Notes: generated by a model not told the origin, from the sequence alone. 64,000 nt of DNA from Athripsodes cinereus (GCA_947579605.1 OX388327.1:3335122-3399121), one strand, 5' to 3'; counted from the stretch's first letter, positions 41,301-56,300 are shown. Made by a program: numbers and translations.

Positions 41301-44300
41301 CTCTCCCAGGCTCAAAACTAAACTGCCACGAGTCATCTATCCTCCCTCTTCAGGTACTGAAAAATGTCGACCCAAAGCAACAAAAAAAACTACATCCATC
41401 TCTTTATGACACACACCAAAATATACCTGTCTCTGTCTCCTACATAGATAGATAGATCATCATCATCCACTTGAAATTAAACTAAGTTTCATTCCTATAT
41501 TAATTACCTACTACAAATATTCGATCTAGGTATATAAAAATAATATATACCGTCTTGTATATATTCATTTCATGACAGTACGTAAGGAGTACAGGAAAAA
41601 ACAAGCGGTCAAAATCTTAGAAAAAATTTGCTAAATATGGCAATGGTTTGCACCGTACTGGATGTTATGTGATATGAACATGTCACAAATGATACTGTGC
41701 ACCAACACACTCAACAAAGGTTTATAACCTCTGTAATAAAGGAGAGATAATAGTTTTGGCTGGATAATATTTTACCAAGAATGTCCAATGATGGTTGACC
41801 AAAAAGAGCTACAATCTTTCATACACAAGGTTTCTAATGGTCCAGACATCCCTCTTTCACAAGAAACTATTCCTATGGAAACGACATCGGAGCATTGGGA
41901 ATATTGCGGGAAGAAGTGACCCAATTGAAGTAAAGATTTTCCGAGTGGAGGAGGCTTGTTTCTGCTCTGAACTCCTCTGATAAAATGAATAATATTTAAC
42001 TGTTATGTTACTAATAAATATCCATATTATAAAACACGACGAATTTCATAGTCAGGTGCTGATCTAACCCATAGATTTATGCTGCTATATAGTATAATAT
42101 AGATCAGTGATTCCCAAAGTTATCCAGGTGGACCCCCAGGGGTCCACGGAAGACTCGACGGGAATCCACGATGGCGAGAGTAAAAAATGGGGGTGCACGA
42201 ATCCATAGTTAAAGTATCGGATAATACCCAATACATTGTAGAAAAAGGTACTGGGAGAAAATATTCTTTAAGAAAACAGGAGTTTTTGAAATATTTCAAA
42301 TTCCTATACCATTTTGAAAATTCGGCGACGGGGGGTAGAAATTTAAACCCGTAATATTTATAAAGTAAAAACAATAGTAGGTACAAACACTCGTTACATT
42401 GTAGAAAAATGTGCTGTGAGAAAATATTCTGTAAGAAAACCAAGGAGTTTTTGAAATATTTCAAATTCCTATACCATTTCGAAAATTTAGCAACGGGGGG
42501 GTCCACCGGAACCATCAAATTTTTGAAAGTGGTCCATGAGAAAAAAGTTTGGGAACCTCTGATATAGATCAACATCTGCAGATGCAAACTCTGAGTCGGC
42601 AAAACCATTCATGTTTTATTTTATTATACTCCTTAATAACACAACACAATTAAATATTATTCTTCGTTATATAATATAATTTCAAATAAAGTGTTGCAAA
42701 ACTAATGCCGACGTAATCAATGATCCAGGGAGAAGCATCAAAGAGCAATTGGATTGCACTTCATAGCAGTATATTATATATAATGAGTTACAATCCACTG
42801 GATTGGTCTGCAACGAGTTTGGTTTTTCTTCTCCATTCGTCTCTATTCTCAGCCAGTCTTTTTAGCCCTACGTATGAGCCACAGTTCATGTCTCTCTTCA
42901 GTTGGTCCATATATGTGTCTCTTGGTCGGCCTCTGCCATTTGTCCCCTCGGTCTTACCCTCTGCGATGGCGATGAGTAGTCCTGGATGCCTGATGTTGTG
43001 GCCAATCCAGTTAGCTCGTTGTTGGCTGATTCTCTTAAGGAGTTGCCTTTTTTCGCCTACCCTGGTTAATACTTCTTCATTTTCGACGTGCTCCGACCAA
43101 TGGATCTTGAGCATGCGTCTGTAGCACCACATCTCAAAGGCCGCCAGCCGTCCGCTTTCACTCTTGCTGATGGTCCATGTCTCACAACCATAAAGCAGAA
43201 TGCTCCATACAAAGGCTTTAGTAAGGTTCTTCCTTACGCTTAAGTCAATATTTGGGGATTCCAATATCTTTGATTTTTTTGTTAAAGGCAATCCTTGCCT
43301 GGTTTATTCTGCTTACTATTTCCGATTTGGAGCGTCCATCCTGGTTTATTCTGCTGCCCAGGTACACAAATTCACTTACTTGTTTGATGCTCACTCCATT
43401 TATGGCAATGTTCGCAGTCGCTTCCTCTTTTCCAACGACCATACATTTTGTTTTTTCTTTATTTATTTTCATGTTGTACTTTGACAACAGAATACTTTCC
43501 ATTTTTCCTAAGGCTTCGTTCAGCTCCATCTCGGAGTCTGCGAGCAGTGCTATGTCGTCAGCATATCTGATCATGTCGACCTTTTTCCCATTTATTTTGA
43601 CTCCTGTCCAGTTCTTCATTTCTTCTCTCAGTTCATCAATGGCTCGCTGTATATAGCAGTTAAAGAGAGCTGGCGACATTGAGCATCCTTGTCTTACGCC
43701 TTGTTCGACCCTTGCTTCTGCGCAGCTCTCTCCGCTTTTAATTACGGCCATTTCGTTCTTGTATAGGCTCCAGATTGCTCTTCTGTCCTTATAGCTCATT
43801 CCTATCTGGTTTAGAGTCTTAAAAAGTTGTTCCCATTCTACTTTATCGAATGCCTTTTCTAGGTCGATGAATGCTATATATGTGTTTTTATTAACTGTTA
43901 TTCTCTTTTCTAGAATAAGTCTGAGACTCAGGATTGCATCTCTTGTACCAGTCTCCTTGCGGAATCCAAATTGATCTTCTGAAAGTGTTTCGTTTATTTT
44001 ATTTTCCGCCCTTTTCATTATAATGTTGGTGAGTATCTTAGAAGCGTGTGATATCATGCTTAAGGTTCTGTGTTGTTCGCACTTTGTATATTAGCAGCAG
44101 GAAAAAAGTATTGGTCATTGTCAAAAAGCTTTTTACTTTTATATATTGACAATATTGGGTTAGTTGGAATGGATTGTGCCTTTGCGACAAACTCGCCCTC
44201 TGTATATTGATCATATCTAACGTAAATGCATTTTTCTATAAAATTGTATGTATGTATTGTGATCAATCACAGTTAAGAATGAATAAATAAATAAATATTG

Positions 44301-47300
44301 TTTTTCTCAAAACTAGTGATGTCTGCCTCACCTCCTATCACTCTGCAATGATATACCACTGCTGGCCGCTTCAGATATGATGGCCACATCCTTGTCACCA
44401 TCCATGAAGCGCTGCTTCTCTGTCAAATTCAGCGTCTCCAGGGGAACGTCCGCCTCTGATCTGCTCTCGTACAGAATCTGTCCATCCTCGGTTTGGATCA
44501 CTCTGCCCTTTCTACCCGTCATCTGTCATTGTGAAATTATTTCAGATTAAAAACATTATCAATATAATAATTTATAATCACACCAAAGAATAGCCGCTAC
44601 TAAAACAGTTAGATGAGACTAAGGGACACTTTACTCACTGTCAGAGATTAACACTGTTAAAATTTTATGATGGACTAATTATTTTGTTGAAATTATGGGT
44701 TATTGATTTTCATTCCGTGTATATATAGTATGGACAATTCATATTAAAAACTATTCTTCTATCTATCTATATAATCACAGTATATCCCACATGCAGGGTA
44801 GCCAGCAGATCAGCTGCATGTAATAAACATGCAAGCTGTCCTCTCTTTCAAAAAACTATTCTTATAAATGTCAAATTTGAAATTTCAATGTTACATTGAA
44901 CAGGTGCAACAAAGATAAAAATGCTTTTGAAACGTTTTTCATTTAGTCAGAACAGTATAAAAAATTTACCCAAATTAATTGGTAAAGCTCGTTTGTTGCC
45001 TAAAATGCTGGGACAGACTGTCTATGATTTCTTTCTGAATACATGGGTTAAATTTATATTAAAAGAAATGAAATTATTTATAGTTAAAACAAAAGCATGC
45101 ATCCTTCTGCTTCATTTCATCTGCTCATAGAGTAATAGATACATTTGAAATTTCTGAGTACGATGTTAAATTAGTACCAGACCTAAAGGTACTCTACAAA
45201 AAAACTGATCATAACGAAGTCTATTTACCGCCAATAATATAACTGAAGCCTAGATTTAAAATTATAGGTACAATATGACAAACCTCTGCAACATTTTCCG
45301 GTCCACCAAGCTCGTCAATGAGTTGATCCAATGTATTCGCTGGCAGTCTTTCCCCTAACTTCTCAATAGCTTCCAATAATTCTTCTTTCATTGTGCACGC
45401 TCGTTCTATCGCATCTTTGGGAGGTGGCTGATTCTTTGGGGCACCTAAATATATTCCGTTTGTCCCTATTGGAGTACCAGTGATGCTGCCTGTTGCAGTT
45501 TTCACTGTGATCTGTGGTACGGGTGGTTTGTTAGCATCATTTGTTTTTCTCTCTAGATGATCGTGTATTTTGTCCTGTGTAGACGTTGGTTTTTTCTTTG
45601 GCGGTGTTACTTTTTTGACTTTCTTCTTTTCGGGTGCTTGTTTTTTCTTTCTAGCCCAAGGTTCTGTAAAAACGGAAATCATATTTATAGATTACAAAAA
45701 AATAAATTTTCAATTGTATCAACTATATAAGAAGTTAAAAAAAAATTATAATTTATTATTAAAAATCTTATACAATTTCTATTATTTTGAATTTTAAAAT
45801 TAAATAATCACTTTTCACTACGCCGATAATGACTTTTATCTTAACAATGATGAAATGTGATATTGAAATTCTTCTCGATAAACTCATTAAACTTGAAAAC
45901 AATAAAATTTGTAACAAACCATCATCACTGTCACTGCCACTGTAGAATGGATTAAAATCACTGCTCCTGTCAGATCCAGATCCGCGATTATCCATATCAT
46001 CTTCTTCTTCATCATCCAATTCAAGTGGAGAGTTGTTGCCTTCATCAGAATCACTACCCGTTACCATCTGCGGTGTGGGAGAATTTGCTCTGTCTGAACC
46101 TGAGGACGAGGAGTAGCGACGTGGACGCTTGACAGCCCGACCTGATACGGTGCGACTGTTGTTTGATGTGTTGTCTAAAAACAAAAATTTATCACACATT
46201 TTGTGTTACATTGTGTAATCATGTTTCTTCAACTGAGATAATCACATTGCTTTTGTCATCTGTACATTGTGCCCAAAAACCCAGTAAAAGAACAAAAAAA
46301 TGTATATATGTATGTATGCAGAACATTTGTTATCAACTGGCTGAATTAGTGTTAAAAAAGGACAATTTTGGTTACTGAAAAGTGATTCCATTATATCCAA
46401 ATTACTGGTAGGAAAATGAGCAAAAGTAGTAGCCAATGAAAAGGGCAAGTGGAGGAATGTGAAAGATGTTTGCATCCAGAAACAGAGAGATGACAAAGAA
46501 GATAAAATGGCGTATACTTACTTGCAGTCTGTTTCCTCTTTGCGGCGGCACTGTCAGAAGAATTGCTCTCTCTGGCTGCCCCATTCTTCTTCTTCTCAGC
46601 CAGGATGGCGCTCAGGGTCCTCTTAGGGGTGTCCAGCCCAAGCAGTCTGTGAATCCTGTCTCGGTTGGGAGCCGGGAAGTGTTTCTCAACAAGTGTCTGC
46701 ATCACACCTCTGAAAAATATTATATTTTTTTTTTTTTTTTAAAAAGATATATCTGGGTTTTGTTATAAACCCAAATACAACCTTATACACCTTTCACACT
46801 AAGCTAAAAGCTTGTGCCGTGAAAGGGGAGTTTGCCGGCACCTGGGATCGAACCACGGACCCCCTGTTCTGAAGGCCGAGACTCTACCTCCAGGCTACCG
46901 ACGAACTCATATGCGATTACAATTGGTGTACCTCGGATCGTGATAGTGGGAGAGGTGGAATTGGTGAATCCTGTGCACGGACATCCAAAGTGATTTTATT
47001 TTGCACAATATTGTTGTATTTTGCAAACATGGTTTTTTAATGGAGATTATCGGATTGGTTTTGATATTTACAAGCAACAGTTAGACCAAAGGCTATCATA
47101 CTTATCGAAGGTGCTATAATGGTTTAGATAAGTGTAACTCTTAGCTTTAAGTATATCTTTACATTATGCCATCTCCCACATTTGAGGTAATTAGTAGACT
47201 ATTGCATGTAATAAACACGCAAGTCGCCCTTTACGTGTCAATAAAATAAGACATTCGGACATAACTCATCGCCGCTGCATCAAAGATATCGATGTCTTTT

Positions 47301-50300
47301 GTGACAGGTATTGCAACAACTTGGTTTTTTAGTTTACTCTGAAAATAAGGAATTAACCTGACGATAAGTTATATACTCACTTGGCAGTGGATACAAAGTC
47401 ATTTAATTCTCCGTCATCTCTCTCCAGCTGCTCCAAGGTGCGAGCCTCTCCAGTACTCTGAAGACCTATCACCACACACTTGCCACATTTTACAGCCTCC
47501 CTGGCCACAACCACGGCATGATTCACCTAAAAATATTACACAATAAATTAATGCACATTTATTTTTTATTTATTTCAACCAAACATACGCCAATAGGCCC
47601 AACATATAAATCTTAAAAAATACAACAATACAGAAAATATGAACAATGTTGTGTCCCTTTACAGGCATAAATGTGTTGTGTCCGAGCTACCTCTCTTAAA
47701 CTCCCACCCATGCAGGAATCCCCCCAAGCCTCCACAGAGACCACGGACTTAAAACTGTCGATTAGTCTCCACAGATACCACGAGGAAAGCCAACAGATTG
47801 CGGGGGTCAGAGAAAAGCAACCCAGACACTCAAACAGAGATATAACAAATACATATAACACATAATAATAATAACAATAAAACCAGTCAATGAAAATAAA
47901 AATAAAAAGATAAAAACGAGAACAAAACAATACACCAAGACAACACTGCCAATCGCACATAGCATTCACAATTCTGGGCGAAACAGAGGGGATTGAAGAA
48001 TGGGTCAGGCGAAACACTCAGTTCTGAAACAAGATCTGCGTAGCAGCTCTTCTGAAACCACGCTTTGATACGCTGAACATGTCAATGTGAACCATGATTT
48101 ATTAATTTTAATAGATGGTGTGTTTTGTGCACTATGATCTATAAGATATATTATCATTCCGTGAGACCTTGTGATTCAAAGACAAGAGCGTTACCTTGGC
48201 TGCAATACAGAGATATTTGAAGAACCTTTGATGTGCTGACCAGAACTGTCCCCACATAGTCTTCTTCATTCTACTCTCAGCGTCAATGAGTTCCGCAGCC
48301 TCTGTGAACTTTTGCATGGCTTCAACCCACTGGAAAAGAAAAACTATTGAGTTAATCTACAATTTAAAAGCCGAATGTGTACTGTTGGGAAAAAAAGATG
48401 TAAGATTTTGTAGAATACTTGTTTAAAAACATTGGAAATGTTCCGATATTAAACAAAAATATATGATATTGCAAATGAAGTATTTTTAATAAACTGACCA
48501 GTGCAACAGATTTGTCATAAACATCCTTGAACTCCTTGGAGAGGGGCACCTCCTCTATCTTGAATGTGACACCGTGGAAGGAGAGTTGCCTGGCAATGTA
48601 CATGCCTCTCAGTTTCATGTCCATGGCTACTATTTCCATAGCACCAACACCTCTGCAAGGCAAAAAAACACATTATAAAGGATGTTCATAGCAGATAAAT
48701 GTTCCTTTCGATTTTAGAAATTGAACTCAACTTTATATTGTACTATTTTTTTAATCAATATGAATACTTTTTTGGAACGGCACAATGAAATCTTCACGGA
48801 GAAGACGATTTGCATGTTTATTACTAGATGGTTTTGGTGTCTGTGAATTCAGTGGCTATTCGTAAGGAATTTTATGTAAAGATAAACAAAGCCACGCTGT
48901 TTTGACGTCTGTCAATATTGGCAGCAGTGTGACCAGATTTGGTAGTTTCCTACATTTTTGGTAGTTTTTGAGGCATTTGCAAGAATGTTTAGTAGTTTTT
49001 TGGCAGTTTTTGTATTTAGTCGGCAAATTATCGGGTACTTGGGAAAAGTACCCGATACTTACTGATCGAAAATAATTGTCGGTACAAATACCGGATACAT
49101 TTTAGAAAGAGGTACTGCGAGAAAATATTGTTGAAGAAAACCGAGGAGTTTTTGAAATACTTCAAATTCCTATACCATTTTGAAAATTCGGCGACGGGGG
49201 GGGGGGGGGGGGGGGTAGAAATTTAAGCGAGTAACTTTTTTTCAATAGTCGGTATGAAAGTATCCGAGAAGTAACAACAGTCGGTACAAATACCCGGTAA
49301 AAAGGTACTATGTTAAAATATTGTTTAACAAAACCGAGGAGTTCTTGAAATACTTCAAATTCCTATAGCATTTTAAGAATTTAGTAGTTTTTGAAAATAA
49401 AATCTGGTCACACTGATTGGCAGTCGTAATGTCTGATGACATTTCTTATTACGTTTTCGGTTAGTTTGCGGTTCAATGCTTGAATAGTGCAATATCATTT
49501 AAACATTTGTCATCTTGTATATTTCATGTTTTATAGGTAAGTTCCCGTATAAAGAGCATTAAGCTCGTATATTTTGTCTGAGAACAAAGTAATTTCCATA
49601 ACCGAATAAAGTGTAATAAATCGATTAGATCATGGGTGGCCAACCTTTTCAGCAGCCGGGCCAAATTTCAGAATGAGATTTCCTACCGGGCCGCACAACA
49701 ATATACTCCAAATATGGAACATTTGATAACTTAACTTCACCTTAAAACTTCTTCCCCCCCCCCCCCCCCTCATCGCTAAATTTTCAAAATGGTATAGGAA
49801 TTTGAAATGTTTCAAAACTCCTCGGGTTTCTTTTAGAGTATTTTCTCAAAATACCTCTTTCAAAAAAGTATCGGGTACTTATACCGACTTTTAATAAAAA
49901 AAGTGTGTAATAGTAGTTAACCATAAACATATTTTGCAATTTCTCTATGGAAAAGTTCACCATAGATATATTTTATAATTGCTTTCTTTTTTCTATTTAA
50001 TTACGGACAAATAGCCTTTGCCTAATAAAAAATATAAGACGAAAATAACGATAATATATTATACAACTTACCTCTTTTCTACAGCTGTAATAAAGTCCAT
50101 AAACGACGGGAACGGAGTACCATCCCCCCACATTCCCAATCTGACCATGTACGCCATATTCCTGGGCTCAGACGCACCAGTAGCCGAAGCGTAGACAACT
50201 CGAGCGTTGGGCAACTTGTTCTGTAGCTCGAGGGCAGTCAGACCCGTCTTTGTAGGTTTGCTGGACCCTACGGGGCACAGATTCTTGGCTTTGTGACACT

Positions 50301-53300
50301 CGTCAAACACGATGCATCCATCAAAGTCTTCTCCGCACCACTGTAGTAATTGTTTGAGTCTTGTTTTATAATTTCCTGTTGACGACTGCGATTCTCCTAT
50401 AAGAGCTGAATATGTGGCGAATATTACACCCTTCTTAACGTTGCCATTTATTGGAGATGAGATCTTTGCATATTTGAACTGAAAATAATAAACAATATGC
50501 CAAATTAACATACATATTTATAACCTCGTCAATGTTACAGTACGACTACAGTACTTGGTGGGATTTCAAATTCAACTTTTAATATGAATGCCATGGTTAG
50601 GTAAGGTGTCCGGGTACAGAGATACAGAACATCAGTTCCATGGAGTCTCAGAAGACAGGTCTCCTACTCGTATCTGTAAATTTACTAGTGTCATGTAAAA
50701 AGCAGGTATTTGCAAGACATTTAACATACATATTTTACTAAGCGATGAGATGTGCCACCCACACTGAACATCTTTTTTTGCACAGAAAGGACCATTGGCA
50801 TGTTTATAATCACCTGAGCGATATGTTGTGATGGTATAGAGATAAATAAACATATCACTTCATTTTGAACTCAACAATATCTTGGCTTAGGAAATCTTGC
50901 AATAATGTTCTTTGGTATATTTTTCAATTTGCATAACTTAGTTACCTATCATTTAATGCAGAAAATTTTAATTGTAGACTGCATACATCTTTTATCTCCA
51001 ATTTACATGTAATCATATTATAATACCTTATTGAGAGCGTGCACTTCTATCTTGCTAGCCCCAATGTCTTTGAGATCCCTCTCCGCATCATATTTGAGAT
51101 CATTTGACACAGATATCCATATGGCCCTCTTCCTGCCCTGTAAGTAATTCTCAAATATGATGCCGGCTATTGTTCTGCCTTTTCCTACACCAGCACCGTC
51201 ACCTGATAAAAGAAAAAGAAAAAAAATTATTCAAACACATTTCAATTTGGGTTAATTTTTCGAATGTTTCGTGATCAATACTGTGGAACTCTATATTTAT
51301 TTATTCACTGTGTCTGTATGTAGGTAGTAGAACTCCAAAGCGAAATAAATAAAACTAATGTTTTATTCTACTATTTGTTTATTACACAGAGAGACTCCTT
51401 TCGTCTTATTGGGACATTGTCGTCCTAATAAGAAGAAAGACGTCTCTCTGTCTAGTAAATAAATAGTAGAATAAAACATTTGTTTTATTTATTCCATATT
51501 TATTATTAATTTCAAAATAAAAGAAACATAGTATAAAATAAGACATTTTACATCTTAAATTCAGCGTTGAGGTTTGCCACCCATCCTGAATGTCTTGATT
51601 TTATACTGGCACAAAGAGGACAGTTTGTATGTTTCTTACATACAGCTGATCTGCTGGCTACCCCACTTGTGGGATATGCCGTGATGGTATAGTAGTAGTA
51701 GTAGTAGAAACATAGTATTTTCCACTCAAATAACTGTATTACTGATGATGGAACAAGTAGTTCCAAAAACATTATAATTATATATAGTTATTTGGGTTTT
51801 TTTTTATTATTATTTAGGCATTCCACCCAGTTTTGAGTTATTTTGCTAAATTTGGGTTAGTTGGAAGAAATAACATCTTTTTTGATGTATTCATCTTGGT
51901 TCTTTTTAATATTTACGCTATTTTTTATCATGGTAGTGGAAGGAAACCCTTGTCATAAAAATGGTACATTGTGAAAGAGGGAGATTCAGGCCGACAAAAA
52001 CCTTGTGGACAAAAAAAACTATGCTTATAACTGGACATTCTCAGTAAAATATGACCCAGGCAGGATGCATAATTTCTCCTATATTACAGAGACCACAGTC
52101 ATCTTAGCTGATGTGTTGGTTCACAATATCGCTAGCAAGCAGTATTAAGTTTTTTTTAACCCTTTTAGTGCCATTGTTTTTTTCTCACGTATACTTAAAA
52201 ATGCCAACGAAAACCGTGGTTTTTGATGTCATTTACCCTTATCTCAAAAAAGAAATCTTTTCCGAAAATTACCCGATTTTCAAAATTTTTTCAGTGTTTC
52301 CTTCAAGAAACCTCAAAGATGATAAAATAAAGAGACAAATAAAAAAAATTATGGAAAACTTATTGTGGAAGAAAATTATTACAAAAATAGAAATCCTAAA
52401 ATAAAAATGCATGTGCATATGTGTTTTTCCGCACAGACCCCATGGGGTTAAAATCTGTGTTTTTGGTAAACAAAAATATACTCCCGAAAATCTTTCACAG
52501 TGAGTAATAATTATGTTTGTGTCATCACAGTAGAATAGGTTGGCAGCTAAAGGAATCAAACCAAGGATCTCTTGACCGGAAGTCCGAGACTATACAATAA
52601 CACCACTTAATACATAGTTAAAAAAAGTAAACAAATAAATACCAATAAGGAATCCAGCTCTAGACTTGTCTGGCAAGTGATGTGAATGCGCCTGCGCTGC
52701 ATACACTATAGCCTCCAATTGAAGGGCGCTCAGTTTTCCCATGTTTATGGTCTCCTCGGGCAGCACAGTGCGATGCCACACTTCTGTGGATTCCACTGAG
52801 GATAGGGAAGCGGTTTCCACCACTGGATCTGGGTGCTTCTTGCCTAGTTTTACTGTAATACACAACAACAAACAATAAATCAATATTTGGGTTCATTGAT
52901 CACTCGGTTTTATACAAAAATATCACCAAAATGAAATTATTTTTTTGAAATTAGTTTTCTGCTTATCATATCGTGGGCTCTATACTATAACTAGACATCT
53001 CATGCATGATAATAATTAATATGTTTGTTTAAAGTATAAACAATTTTTTTATTGTTTTACTAGATTTGGGCACAACATGCAGATGATAAAACAAAGCAGA
53101 CATCTAGATTGGAGAACCATGTTTACACAGTGTAACATTGTGCAAAATCTAATCTGAAGAAGTGAGAAAGGGTCCCAACGTGTAGATGACAAAAATGGAC
53201 CATGGACACTGAAAGTGTTCACTTAAGCCAGCCTAGAGCCAATTCATAGGCTTTGGGACACCTTTCTCACTCCTTCCGATTGGATATTGCACAACATTAC

Positions 53301-56300
53301 ATTGTGTAAGCATGGTTCTCAAAATATAAAAAATGATAGCAGTTCGTACATTTCTTTTGTTTATAATAATCAAAATATTTGTAAAACATAAAGGATGAAA
53401 CATTTAACACCTTCAAAACACCTTCGGCAGTGTTGAGGTGTGCCACCTATTCTGAATGTCTTACATCTTTTTGGCACTGAGAGAATAACCCACATGTTAA
53501 TAAAACAAAAATTAGCATACTGTTTATTCTTCTTGTGGGAAATGATACGATGGTATAGACAGTAATATGTGGGTGACTTACATTTTGAAGGCATATAGTC
53601 TGCGTATGTCTCCGCTACTCCCATTTCTTCATCGTCAACTTCCTCCTCTTCTCCAGGCATCTGAGACAACATCATAATACACAAATGTTATTGTAGAAGA
53701 CACAAAATATCATACAATTACTAAAGTATAAACAATAGCGATGGTGGGGCTAATTTTTCAAATATTGTACGTATGCGTGGTTGTCGGATGATTTATTTTA
53801 TTAAAAATATATAATAATCAAATCAGAATCCCGCAATATATAAAGTCTTATGGAAGTACTGAATCAACTCTACTCAATTACCCTCAAACACTCCTTTCGG
53901 GAGCAGAGGGCAGAAACTAACCTCCTTTACATTCAGAATGTCTTCGCATCAATTGAGTCACCATTTCCCACAATATTCTTAGTGTTCCAATGTTGTTATC
54001 ATATTAGGAATGGTAAAAAAGAGATTTGCGTTCAAAAGAACATTGCTCTTTTTGGCCAACTATCATTAAGACATTTTCAGTAAAAATTGACCCAGCCTAT
54101 ACACAATCTATAGACATTTCCTGAGTGTATATTAAATATTTGTGCTTCACTTTTTATTCTCGAAAACAAGAGTCCAACAATTGAATTTTTCATAAACGTA
54201 CTTTCATAGGTTCATTGTTCCACATGTTGGGCAGGGCGGCATTCCTCTGCCAGCCCCCCACTCCTCCCAGCATCCCTGCGAGCGGGCTGCCCATGCCTCC
54301 GGCCAGAATCTGATTCAAGTTTTGTAAGAGGAATGGGTTTGATGTCAGACCCATGCCGGCCATCTCCACTGTAACAAGAAATTTAGATAAATTAACCAAA
54401 TTGAATACGACACTAGATTTGATATGCATGATATTCTTGATAATGATAATAAACACTTTATTGTCTAAATAGATTTGTACAAAAGGTGTACATATTGCCT
54501 TGAGGCAATGTCTTCCAGTAAACTTAATACATTGTTTATAAATGTTTTATAACAAAGTCAGTTTAGAACAATTAAAATGCATAGGGCATATAAAAGAGAA
54601 AAAAGAATACTATCTAAAGCAAAAATACCTTTACAAATATAAAAAAAATTTGTAAGCATTCACAATCACAAACCTATACCTATATATATGTATCTAAGTG
54701 ATTATTATCTACTATTGATGAGATGGTGGGTTGTTTATCAGGGATTTTAATTTAGATTCGAATGAACCAATAATGATAAATAGCTAAGTTATAATAGAAA
54801 TTTAATGTTGTGGAAAAGTTTGTAGTGAAATGCAAAACTGTTTAATCATTCTTTTCTGTAAATCTTCCAGATCCTGTAAAAGGTAGATGTTTGTAGTCAC
54901 AAATAAAACTATGTCTATGGCTACATTGTAGTCGAAAACGTTTTAATAATTAAACAATCTCATAGTGGAATAAAACAGTGTTTTGATTTAAATTTACAAA
55001 TAAAACATTTAACATCTTCAATTCTGAATGTATCTGTACTATCGTGACATATTCCACAATTGGGGTAGCCAGCAGATAACTGCATGTAATGAAGAAGCAG
55101 TTCACACTCGAGTTGTTTATTAAAAATAAGACATTCAGGATGAGAGACAAGCCTCATCGCTAATGAACTACAGATGTTGATTGTTTTATACAAGATGTTT
55201 TACAAACACCTGACTTTTACAGGACACTGGAAAACTTACAGAAATGAGTGGGAGACCTATTCTTTATGTTTATGTCTCCACACCAATCATGTTTGTTACA
55301 TGCAGCTCGTCTGCTGGCAACCCCATTTGTGGGACATGCCGTAGTGTATGAAAGAATATCACATAACAACTTTGTCCACTCTTGTAAATAAATAAATAAT
55401 GCTTTATTATTGATCATACATACAAAATACATAATGTCTTCATTTGTAAGATGCTAAATATAAGTAGATCAAACAAAATTAAACAGAGAGAAAATCCTAC
55501 ATACAAAATAACGAAAAGCAAGAAATATACAGACAGCAATGTTCTAGAAGCATCATGCATATAAAATTGATGATAATAACCAATGTACAGTAAAGAAAAA
55601 TAAATAAATAAAACTTAATTGGCGTATAAACGTAGATATACAAACATAACATAATAAAAAATAAAATAAACACTAATAGGCGGTCTTATCGCTTATGCAA
55701 TTTCTTCCAGATGATAAGAGTGACCCAGAGAAATAAATAAAAAGAAAAGAAATGAACAAAATACCACTAGAGACTACATAATGATAGCCCAGTTCCATAG
55801 ACCAAACAGCTCAAAAATATTCACACAATTTTGTTTTTTAAAAAGATATACATATCTGGGTTTTGTTCTAAACCCAAATACAACCTTACAGAGTAAGCTA
55901 CTAAAAGCTTGTGTCGTGAAAGGGGAGTTTGCCGGCACCTGGGAACAAACCGCAGAACCCTTGTTCACGAGGCCAAGACTCTACCTCCAGGCTACTGACA
56001 AAACTAAATTTTGGTTTATTTTTTATTTATTTATTAAAAACACACTAACACAACAATCAATAACATATTGTAACATGTATAGACAATTCACACAGGTTAA
56101 ACTAGTCCCAAATTATTATATATATGATATTAATGCAACGACAAATATACATGTAACACCTAGACCCAGAACAATTTGATAGAGGTAATCGATCATTTTG
56201 CCTCAGCTGGGAATCAAAGCCAGGGTCTCGTGACTCAAAGTCAAAGCATTATTTCTGCTCCGCATCGGCCATAGGTAAATAATACAAGCAGTGATGTTCT

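Noticed and set aside
42720..43656. Plus-strand ORFs of 134 codons each
   Set aside because: Both are antisense to the RT pseudogene at 42788-44090.
47613..48017. 134-codon minus-strand ORF rich in Cys, Phe and Tyr
   Set aside because: It overlaps a LINE 3' region, is low complexity, and is not needed for the sno reading frame.
52111..52404. 97-codon plus-strand ORF rich in Lys and Phe
   Set aside because: It lies in a TTAA-flanked AT-rich element in a sno intron, with composition expected of chance AT-rich frames.
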